Shown here: piece by piece, positions 35,133 through 41,904 of the stretch
Position numbering within the stretch: position 1 is the stretch's first letter
Layout of the letters: each line of letters starts with the position of its first letter
Origin: Cyanobium gracile_A
Lineage (GTDB): Bacteria; Cyanobacteriota; Cyanobacteriia; PCC-6307; Cyanobiaceae
Reading direction: 5' to 3'
Length of the DNA stretch: 64,000 nucleotides
Assembly: GCF_034931305.1 (NCBI RefSeq)
Contig: NZ_JAYGHY010000002.1
Coordinates: 60,514-124,513, forward strand
Translations under genes and position numbers: made by a program
Notes under the pieces: generated by a model
What the model saw: only the letters and a program-made list of their open reading frames with translations
Databases searched by the model: none
What the model was told of the DNA's origin: nothing

Positions 35133-35314
35133 TCGTCAGTGGCTCCCTCTGAGTCGACGACGGGCTGTTCACATCCCAAGCGACTGGGGCGCCAAGGCTT
35201 GAATCACCTTGATGATTGACAGCCTGATTGCGTATCGCATGGAACATTTCGTCATGATGTGCCGCTTCTTCGGTGGCAACATGTCAACGACTTGGCGTGG
35301 CAATGCGTGAGGGC

Positions 35315-35352
35315 GTTGATCTTTTGGGGTCAAGTTGATCTGTTGGCGTCAA
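35315..35352. repeat. tandem 19-bp direct repeat upstream of the sulfatase operon
   Basis: GTTGATCTTTTGGGGTCAA (35315-35333) and GTTGATCTGTTGGCGTCAA (35334-35352), head to tail, 16 of 19 identical. They lie about 180-220 bp upstream of the sulfatase start. The 345-bp stretch 35133-35477 otherwise shows no gene I can support. The repeats could be an operator for the sulfatase operon or a remnant. Confidence 0.55.
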
Positions 35353-35477
35353 TGAATCTCCCGGCTCAGGCCCGTCAGTCGCGATAGGCTGCCGCAGCAT
35401 GTCTGGCTCCGTAACACAAGCTCGCCTGCGACCAGCACTCTGTGGTGGATGGACTTGATCAGTGCTGGCCCTTGTGA

Positions 35478-35759
35478 ATCGTTGAGGATCTCTCCGCAGA
35501 CGGGCTCTGGCAGGACGACTTCGGATCGCAGGGAACGAATCTGGAGGTCGTCAGGATCCCTTTCAGCCGTTGGCGCGGGAACATTATCGCCAACACGGTG
35601 ATGAGGAAGGCCAATCTTCAGGGCGCTCACCTGAAGGGGGCCAACTTCAGCCGAGCCATTTTCGGCGAGGTCGACCTCACCGGCGTCCTTTTCCAGGTTG
35701 CTGATCTCAGGGGAATGGATCTCGACCCGAGCGCTTCCTCCTTCATCGAGCGTCTGTGA
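35478..35759 (+). pseudogene. pentapeptide-repeat protein remnant
   Basis: After an in-frame stop at 35475-35477 the frame reads VEDLSADGLW, then ANTVMRKANLQGAHLKGANFSRAIF and VDLTGVLFQVADLRGMDL, ending at TGA 35757-35759. The A-N-L-x-G five-residue rhythm marks a pentapeptide-repeat protein. The only ATG near its repeats is 35601, giving 52 residues and cutting off the preceding coding-like part. The 5' end is probably lost, so I call it a remnant, though a short functional gene from 35601 is possible. Confidence 0.5.
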
Positions 35760-35928
35760 TTCGATTGGGTTGCAGGCCGGTCTTGGTGCCCCTGGTGGTT
35801 CTGCTGCTAAGGAAACGGCTCCTCACCCTCCTGCTTGGCCTGAAACTCTCGGTGCTCTCCTGCCTGCGGGTCACCCTGCTGCGCTCGATTTCATCCTGGG
35901 GTGGCTCAGCTTCGACAGTTGGCTGTCA

Positions 35929-36112
35929 ATGGCCCTGGCGAGCCAGCCCGGCGCCGGCATCCCGGCCGCCACCCCCGCGCCGTCTGGCCAGAAGCTGATT
36001 CAGCTTGGCGTGGTCGCGGTGATCCGGACCTTCCTGAATCAGTTTTCCAGAGCGGGAGATCGAAGCGGAGCAACGGCTGGAGTCCCGGCGTGGGGATGGG
36101 GACGTGGAGCAA
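35929..36112 (+). pseudogene. frameshifted DUF1622-like gene tail
   Basis: One frame gives SGQKLIQLGVVAVIRTFLNQF, which resembles the last helices of DUF1622 membrane proteins. Shifting by one base at about 36047, the next frame reads EREIEAEQRLESRRGDGD, the expected continuation (family tail -LNYFLEREI-like). The frame break supports a decayed gene. The N-terminal part is not recognisable in 35760-35928. Confidence 0.4.
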
Positions 36113-36221
36113 CGACCCCGATTACAACGTTTTTCGCGATGGCGTCGTCACCGAGATCCTTGATGCCCACTCTGGAAACAACGCTAGCCATTGTGCGCCA
36201 GCCCCATTGATTCGTTTCCCC

Positions 36222-36788
36222 ATGCCCCACCGCCGGATCAGCCTTCACCCCTTTGGCCGCCACGCTGGCGGCACCGGCTACCGTCCCGCCGTCCTCGCTG
36301 GCGGGATGCTGGCGGGTCTGACGGCCACTCTCCTGCTGGCACCGCAGCCCGCTCCAGCGGCTCAGGCTGCTCCAGCGACCAAGGTGCTTTACACCCTTTC
36401 AACCCAGTGCGCGCTCCAGGGGGCGGCTCCGGTGCCCTGCACAGTGGAAGCGGTGGATGCGGGCGGGGCCACGCTCTACCGCCACCGCATCGGCACCGGG
36501 GTCGAAACGGTCCGCATCACCGCTGAACCGGTGACCATGGCGATCTGGGCGAACGACACCAAGCAATGGCGCCCGCTGCGCGGGGCGTCGGCCCGGTTCT
36601 CCACCAACACGGTCTGCTTCAACGGCAAGGACCTCTGTGTGGTCAACCCGAATTACCTCAACAGTGTCCGGGAGGATCGCGCCAACACCCGCCTCCAGGG
36701 CCGAGATCTGGTGATGGTGCACTTCGGCAGCGACGGTCGGGTGGACGCCAGCTGCTACGACGACGCCTGCGCGCTGCTGCTGAAATGA
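36222..36788 (+). CDS. secreted protein, 188 aa, function unknown
   Basis: 188 aa from ATG 36222. The signal-like segment (hydrophobic LAGGMLAGLTATLLL, then APQPAPAAQA) suggests export. The mature part is beta-rich: TKVLYTLSTQCALQGAAPVPCTVEAVDAGG, FSTNTVCFNGKDLCVVNPNYL, CYDDACALLLK. Six Cys residues in three closely spaced pairs suggest disulfide bonds. The next gene overlaps by 3 bp (ATGA), so the two secreted proteins are made together. No family recognised. Confidence 0.65.
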   Translation: MPHRRISLHPFGRHAGGTGYRPAVLAGGMLAGLTATLLLAPQPAPAAQAAPATKVLYTLSTQCALQGAAPVPCTVEAVDAGGATLYRHRIGTGVETVRITAEPVTMAIWANDTKQWRPLRGASARFSTNTVCFNGKDLCVVNPNYLNSVREDRANTRLQGRDLVMVHFGSDGRVDASCYDDACALLLK

Positions 36789-37756
36789 AAACCCTCGCTG
36801 GAATCGCTCTGTTGATGGCCGGTGTGATCGCTTCGCCGGTCGGGGCTGCCCTTGCCCTGGAAACGTCTTCTTCCTCGCTCACTCCGCAGCTGATCGCCCG
36901 CGGCGGCGGAGGTGGCAGAGGTGGTGGAGGTGCCAGGGCCGGGGGAGCTGGCAGAGCTGGTGGTGGAGCTGGCAGAGCCGCGGGTGGTGGGGCGCGCGCT
37001 GGTGGTGCGGCCAGGGCCCACAGTGGCTTCCAGGGATCCGGCGGCGCCGGTGGTCTCAACCGTGGCGCGACCCGACCCGCCGGTGGCTGGAGCGGCGGTG
37101 CCGCCGGCGGGATGGGTCGTCCTTCGCTGGCTGGTCCCGTGGCACGACCTGGTGGGGTTGGAGCAGCAGGCCTCAACCGGCCTGCAGGGGTTGGGGCAGC
37201 GGGTGTGAACAGGGTCGGCGGGGCCGGAACCCTCAACCGCAACGTCAACGCCAACCTGAACCGGAACGTCAACGTCAACCGCAACCTCAACCGCAGCGTC
37301 AACGTCAACCGCAACTGGACCCGCGCCGCCAACGTCAACGCCTTCGGTGTCCGGCCCGGCTGGGCCCGTCCGGGCTGGGGCGTCGCCCGACCCTGGAACC
37401 ACGGCTGGTACGGCGGCTGGGCCACCCCGTCCTGGGGATGGTGGGGGGCCCGGGCCGCCACCTGGGGTGTGGCCACCCTGGCGACGGCTTCGATCATCAA
37501 CAGTGCCGTCGACGCCGCCGTGGCCAGCAGCCAGACCGTGATCGTGGTGCCCAACACCGAGTACCAGCTGCTCTTCGGCACGGTTCAACCGACCGGCACC
37601 AGCACGGTGGCCTTCGACGTCAGTGCCAACGGCAGCGTCTATCAGCTGTCGGCCGACTGTCAGTCGGGCTTGCTGAATGGCCAGGTGCCGGGGAATGCCC
37701 AGGAAGCGGAACTCCTCAATGCCGCCTGTCAGGTGGCCTTCGGGACCGCTTCCTGA
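36785..37756 (+). CDS. secreted Gly-rich and Asn-Val repeat protein, 323 aa
   Basis: 323 aa. Signal peptide (MKTLAGIALLMAGVIASPVGA), then an Arg/Gly/Ala-rich low-complexity region (about 38-100) of GGGGRGG and RAGGAGRA units. A run of Asn-Arg-Asn-Val repeats (about 150-180; NRNVN, NLNRNVN) follows, then a Trp/Gly-rich segment (PGWARPGWGVARPW), one hydrophobic stretch and a compact C-terminal domain (about 255-323) with two Cys. The three repeat zones have no enzyme-like signature. Possible cell-surface or matrix protein, translationally coupled to the protein before it. Confidence 0.7.
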   Translation: MKTLAGIALLMAGVIASPVGAALALETSSSSLTPQLIARGGGGGRGGGGARAGGAGRAGGGAGRAAGGGARAGGAARAHSGFQGSGGAGGLNRGATRPAGGWSGGAAGGMGRPSLAGPVARPGGVGAAGLNRPAGVGAAGVNRVGGAGTLNRNVNANLNRNVNVNRNLNRSVNVNRNWTRAANVNAFGVRPGWARPGWGVARPWNHGWYGGWATPSWGWWGARAATWGVATLATASIINSAVDAAVASSQTVIVVPNTEYQLLFGTVQPTGTSTVAFDVSANGSVYQLSADCQSGLLNGQVPGNAQEAELLNAACQVAFGTAS

Positions 37757-37765
37757 GCCGGGGGC

Positions 37766-38218
37766 TCACCAGGGCAGGGGAGCCCGCTGGGCGCCGATGC
37801 TGCAGCCCATCTGCTGACCCAGCAGGGCCCCGAGCGGCACGGCCCAGGTGCGGCCGTCCTGGCGGGAGGCGGCGTAGCCCAGGCCACCGCCGATGATGCC
37901 GCCCACCAGCCGGCCGACGTTGCAGCGCTGGGCGGTCTGGGCCTGGATGTAGTCGGGAGCCACCGGCAGGTTGGCCCGGTAGCGGTCGACATCATAGTCG
38001 GCCCGGTAGCCACCGCCGTAGCCATCCCCATAGGAGGAGGGGCTGGGCAGGGTGGGCACGGGGTAGGGAACACGGCGGCTGTCGACCTGACGCGGAACGC
38101 CGGCCTGGCCCCAGGGACCGGCCCAGGCCTCCAGAGGGGTGGCGAGCAGGGCCAGGGCGCCGGTGGTGCCCAGCAGTCCCGCGAGGCGGCGGGAACCCAG
38201 ACGAAGGATGGTGGTCAT
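37766..38218 (-). CDS. exported glycine-zipper-like protein, 150 aa
   Basis: 150 aa from ATG 38218 (in-frame ATG 38266 gives 166). A signal peptide (LLGTTGALALLATPLEAWA/G) is followed by a Pro/Tyr/Gly-rich segment (YPVPTLPSPSSYGDGYGGGY). The C-terminal part RLVGGIIGGGLGYAASRQ...AVPLGALLGQQMGCSIG has the repeated GxxxG pattern of glycine-zipper (Rick_17kDa/2TM-like) proteins. Possibly an outer-membrane-associated or periplasmic structural protein. Faces the Gly-rich gene tail to tail (9 bp). Confidence 0.65.
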   Translation of the reverse strand: MTTILRLGSRRLAGLLGTTGALALLATPLEAWAGPWGQAGVPRQVDSRRVPYPVPTLPSPSSYGDGYGGGYRADYDVDRYRANLPVAPDYIQAQTAQRCNVGRLVGGIIGGGLGYAASRQDGRTWAVPLGALLGQQMGCSIGAQRAPLPW

Positions 38219-38421
38219 GGTGGTTCGCGTTGTGAGGAGCGACCCCTGAAGTGGGGGTGACATCAATCAAGCGAAGCGATGTGACCGACCCGTGAATGGA
38301 CCCCTGTCGATGTCCGACAAGATGCGACTCGCTGCCAGCGCCCCCTCTGCATCGCTTGTTGTCGACCCCTGGTCAGATCGCCCTGCCCTTGCCAGCGTGA
38401 GTCAGAGGGCGGGAGGACACG

Positions 38422-38601
38422 ATGAGCTGGAGTGAACTGGAGCGCCTCGTTGACGAGGCCGAGACGGATGAGGTGATCCGCCGCGGGCTGCGCCACTGCC
38501 GCTCCAGAGCGGAACTGCTGCTGGCCGCCCGCCGGCTGGGTTTCCGCGTCACCCGGGTGGATCTGCAGCGGGCCTGGCAACTGCAGCATCAAGCAGGCTG
38601 A
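38422..38601 (+). CDS. Nif11-like small protein, 59 aa
   Basis: 59 aa. A helical pattern SELERLVDEAETDEVIRRGL and then AELLLAARRLGFRVTRVDLQRAW corresponds to the Nif11 leader-type domain (D--L---L, A--LGF-I---DL--AW). GGGAGGA (38410-38416) lies about 5 bp before ATG 38422 and supports the start. Nif11 proteins serve as leader peptides for RiPPs, but this one ends QHQAG with no Gly-Gly or Cys-rich core, so it is an orphan small protein. It overlaps the convergent acyl-CoA synthetase gene by 53 bp. Confidence 0.55.
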   Translation: MSWSELERLVDEAETDEVIRRGLRHCRSRAELLLAARRLGFRVTRVDLQRAWQLQHQAG

Positions 38602-41374
38602 TCTCGGCATGCACGCACTCGGCCGACGGCCGGAGCCGGAAGCCCAGCTTCTGGCAGACGTGCTGCATGCCCCTGTTCTCATGGAGGATCTCGGCGCAGA
38701 TCCGCTCGAGCCCTTCGGCCCGGCCGATCGTGATCAGCAGCCCCAGCAAGGCTGTGCCTAACCCCTGCCGCTGCCAGGGATCGGCAATCAGCATGGCGAA
38801 CTCGGCGGCGTTGTCGTCGTGGATCCGGCTGAGCCGGCCCACCCCCAGCACCTCGGCCGGGGCGCCGTTCTGCCCCGGCCGCTCCACCACCAGGGCCATC
38901 TCCCTGTCGTAGTCGGTGAAGCAGATCCGGGTCAGCCGTTCGTGGGCGATGCGGTGGCCCAGGGTCATCAGATGGAAGTAGCGGAAGTAGACGCTCTGCT
39001 CCGACAGGGTGCGGTGGAAGCTCACCAGCAGGGGTTCGTCTTCTGGCCGGATCGGCCGGAGCGTCACCGGTGAACCGTCGGGCAGGTGCCAGGCGCGCAC
39101 GTACTCGCTGGGGTAGGGCCGGATCGCTGGCCTGGGGGTGAAACAGGTGGCCCCGGAGGAGGGTTGCAGCAGCACCCGGGCATCCAGGGCCACCAGCGAC
39201 CCCTTGTCGTTCCCAGGCGCCACCCGGAGGGGATTGATGTCCAGCTCGAGGATGGCCGGGTGCTCCAGCACCAGCCGGCTGAGGCGCACCAGCAGCCGCT
39301 CCAGTGCCGCCAGATCCACCGGGGGCCGGCCGCGCACCCCCTGCAGCGCCGCATAGATGCGGGTGCGTTCCATCAGCCGCCGGGCCAGGGTGGTGTTCAG
39401 TGGCGGCAGGGCCACGGCGCTGTCGCGGAACACCTCCACCAGCAGGCCACCGGTGCCGAACAGGATCACCGGGCCGAACTGGGGGTCGATGCTGCTGCCG
39501 ACGATCAGCTCGTAGGCGCCCGTGAGTTCCAGCATGGGCTGCACGGTCACCCCGCCGAAGGCGCTCTCCCCATGCAGGGCCACGATCGCTTCCTGCATGG
39601 TGCGGAAGGCCTGGGTCACCGCGGCGCCGTTGCGCAGGTTGAGTTGCACGCCACCGACGTCGCTCTTGTGGGTGAGCTCGGCGGAGAGCAGCTTGATCAC
39701 CACCGGGTAGCCCATGGCGTCGGCCGCCGCCGCCGCCGCCTCGGCACTGGTGGCCATGTGGGTGGGAACGGTGGGAATGCCATAGGCCTCCAGCACCTGT
39801 TTGGCTTCCCATTCGTTCAGCAGGGTGCGTCCCTGGGCCAGCACCCCTTCCAACAGCGCTTCCACCCGCTGGCGATCGGCGTGGGGCTCGCCGGCTCCGG
39901 TCGTTTCGGTCTCGGGCACCAGGGCCGGGGTTTCGTAGAGGGCGCGCAGGTTGTCGCTGTAGCGCCACAGGAGATCGAACAGCTGCACGGCCGCGTCCGG
40001 GTAGCGGTAAGTGGCGATGCCGGCGGCATTCAGCAGGCGCTCCCCTGCCTCCACGTCCTGGCCCCCCATCCAGCTGGCCAGCAGCGGCTTGGTGGTGGTC
40101 GCCGCCAAGGCCACCAGCCGCTCAGCCGTGCTGGTGGGATCGGTCATGGCCTGGGGGGTGAGGACCACCAGCAGACCGTCGCTGTCGGGGTCGTCGAGGG
40201 CGTGGCGGATGGCCCGCTCGTAGCGGTCCGGATCCGCGTCCCCCAGGATGTCGATGGGATTGGCCCGACTCCAGTGCTGCGGCAGCACGGCATCGAGGGC
40301 TGTGAGCGTCGCCGGAGTGAGGGTGGCCAGCTGACCGCCATGGCGCACCAGGGCATCGGTGGCGATCACACCCGGCCCCCCGGCGTTGGTGAGGATCGTC
40401 AGCCGCGGACCCAGGGGACGGCGGCGTTGCTTGGCCAGCACTTCGGCCAGATCGAAGAGGTCGGTGATGCTGTCGACGCGGAGCACACCGCAGCGTCGGA
40501 AGGCGGCATCCAGGACGGCGTCACTGCCGGTGAGGGCCCCGGTGTGGGAGGCCGCCGCCTGGGCCGCCTCGGCGGTGCGGCCGGCCTTGATCACCACGAT
40601 CGGCTTGGTGAGGGCGACCTCCCGAGCCGCCGAGAGGAACGAGCGGGGGTCACCGATCGATTCCATGTAGATGACGATGCTGTGGGTCTCCGGGTCGTCG
40701 CCCAGGTAGGTGATCAGATCCCCCCAGTCGACATCCAGCATCGAGCCCATCGAGACGAAGGCGCTGAAGCCCACGTTCTCCTGCAGGCTCCAGTCGAGGA
40801 CGGCGGTGCAGATCGCCCCCGACTGGCTCAGGAAGCCCACGTGGCCTGGGCGGGCCATGGCGCCGGCGAAGGTGGCGTTGAGGCCGGTGCGGGGATTCAT
40901 CAGCCCCAGGCAGTTGGGGCCCACCAGTCGCATGCCGCTGCGGCGCAGGCCATCGCGGATACGGGCCTCCAGGGCGATGCCGGCGGCGCCGATCTCCCGG
41001 AAGCCCGCCGACAGCACGATCACGCCCTTCACCCCGGCCGCCGCGCACTCCTCGATCAGGGCCGGCACCGTAGCGGCGGGGGTGGCGATCACGGCCAGGT
41101 CCACCGGCTCGGGCACCTCCGCCACAGTGGCGTAGGCCCGGATCCCGAGCACGCTCGGGCGCTTGGGGTTGATGGGGTAGACGGTGCCGCCGAAGGGATG
41201 GCTGATCAGGTTCCAGAGCACCCCGCGCCCGACGCTGCCTGGCCGGTCGGAGGCCCCGATCACGGCCACGGTGCTGGGCGAGAAGAGCGCCGCCAGCGGC
41301 TGGTGCTGGGAGCGCAGGATGTCGTAGGCCCGATCCGCAGCGCCGCCGCCCCCGCCGGAGGGGTTCGCTGTCAT
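38549..41374 (-). CDS. ADP-forming acyl-CoA synthetase fused to GNAT acetyltransferase
   Basis: 941 aa. Order: CoA-binding domain (about 25-160; ASDRPGSVGRGVLWNLI), succinyl-CoA-ligase-like domain to about 480 (SQSGAICTAVLDWS, GPGVIATDALVRHGG), ATP-grasp domain (about 500-720; EAYGIPTVPT, VVIKLLSAELTHKSDVGGVQ) and a C-terminal GNAT domain (about 765-920; WHLPDGSPVTLRPIRPEDE, LIADPWQRQGLGTALLGLL, acetyl-CoA binding R-Q-G-L-G-T-A). This is the bacterial Pat/AcuA-like protein-lysine acetyltransferase layout. Its start overlaps the USP stop by 4 bp. Confidence 0.93.
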   Translation of the reverse strand: MTANPSGGGGGAADRAYDILRSQHQPLAALFSPSTVAVIGASDRPGSVGRGVLWNLISHPFGGTVYPINPKRPSVLGIRAYATVAEVPEPVDLAVIATPAATVPALIEECAAAGVKGVIVLSAGFREIGAAGIALEARIRDGLRRSGMRLVGPNCLGLMNPRTGLNATFAGAMARPGHVGFLSQSGAICTAVLDWSLQENVGFSAFVSMGSMLDVDWGDLITYLGDDPETHSIVIYMESIGDPRSFLSAAREVALTKPIVVIKAGRTAEAAQAAASHTGALTGSDAVLDAAFRRCGVLRVDSITDLFDLAEVLAKQRRRPLGPRLTILTNAGGPGVIATDALVRHGGQLATLTPATLTALDAVLPQHWSRANPIDILGDADPDRYERAIRHALDDPDSDGLLVVLTPQAMTDPTSTAERLVALAATTTKPLLASWMGGQDVEAGERLLNAAGIATYRYPDAAVQLFDLLWRYSDNLRALYETPALVPETETTGAGEPHADRQRVEALLEGVLAQGRTLLNEWEAKQVLEAYGIPTVPTHMATSAEAAAAAADAMGYPVVIKLLSAELTHKSDVGGVQLNLRNGAAVTQAFRTMQEAIVALHGESAFGGVTVQPMLELTGAYELIVGSSIDPQFGPVILFGTGGLLVEVFRDSAVALPPLNTTLARRLMERTRIYAALQGVRGRPPVDLAALERLLVRLSRLVLEHPAILELDINPLRVAPGNDKGSLVALDARVLLQPSSGATCFTPRPAIRPYPSEYVRAWHLPDGSPVTLRPIRPEDEPLLVSFHRTLSEQSVYFRYFHLMTLGHRIAHERLTRICFTDYDREMALVVERPGQNGAPAEVLGVGRLSRIHDDNAAEFAMLIADPWQRQGLGTALLGLLITIGRAEGLERICAEILHENRGMQHVCQKLGFRLRPSAECVHAEISLLDAAVARPAADPPG

Positions 41375-41817
41375 CGGATCACCAGCACCGGGCAGGGGGA
41401 CTGGACCAGCACCCGCTGGGTTTCGCTGCCGATCAGCATCCCCACCAGGCCGCGGCGGCCGTGGGAGGCCATCACGATCAGGTCGCAGCCCAGTCGGGTG
41501 GAGGCCTCGACGATGGCCTGGTGGGGCAGGTCGCTCAGCACACGCTCGGCCGTGGCGTTGACGCCGGCCTCCTTGGCCACCGCCAGCGACTCCTCCAGGA
41601 TGCGATCCCCATCCTTGCGGCTGGCGCTCATCAGGGCCTCCATGGTGGTGGCATCGAGCATCTCACCGAGCCCCACCACCTGCACCGGCACGCTGGCCTG
41701 GGCATGGAAGAAGGTGATGCGGGCCCCGAGGGAGGCGGCCAGGGCCACGGCGTGGCGTACGGCCGCCATCGAGAGGTCGGAACCGTCGCTGGGCACCAGG
41801 AGATGGCTGAAGGACAT
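41371..41817 (-). CDS. universal stress protein (UspA family), 148 aa
   Basis: 148 aa. The N-terminus HLLVPSDGSDLSMAAVRHAVALA is the ATP-binding USP start. The C-terminal G-x2-G-x(9)-G-(S/T) motif appears as SHGRRGLVGMLIGSETQRVLVQSPCPVLV, conforming to the ATP-binding subgroup. A stand-alone USP between an antiporter with fused USP domains and a fusion acetyltransferase, all on the minus strand. Probably a small signalling protein for energy or salt stress. Confidence 0.93.
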   Translation of the reverse strand: MSFSHLLVPSDGSDLSMAAVRHAVALAASLGARITFFHAQASVPVQVVGLGEMLDATTMEALMSASRKDGDRILEESLAVAKEAGVNATAERVLSDLPHQAIVEASTRLGCDLIVMASHGRRGLVGMLIGSETQRVLVQSPCPVLVIR

Positions 41818-41865
41818 GGGAGCGGCAGGTCTCTCCTCTGTCTAGTCAAGGCCCTGGATCAGTGC

Positions 41866-41904
41866 AGTGGATCAGTGGAGTGGATCAGTGGAGTGGATCG
41901 CTGA
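41866..41904. repeat. 13-bp tandem repeat overlapping the antiporter 3' end
   Basis: AGTGGATCAGTGG at 41866-41878 and 41879-41891, plus a partial third copy (AGTGGATCGCTGA, 41892-41904). The antiporter stop (41885-41887) lies inside the second unit, so a change in copy number would alter or extend its C-terminus. Confidence 0.75.

Noticed and set aside
36785..37756. Possible artefact of low-complexity sequence
   Set aside because: The signal peptide, clear C-terminal domain, ATGA coupling and single open frame argue for a real gene.
39086..41845. 2.7-kb plus-strand open frame
   Set aside because: Mirror of the acyl-CoA synthetase/GNAT and USP genes; composition is typical of a high-GC antisense frame.
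41866..41904. Possible CRISPR repeat
   Set aside because: Units are 13 bp and directly adjacent with no spacers.
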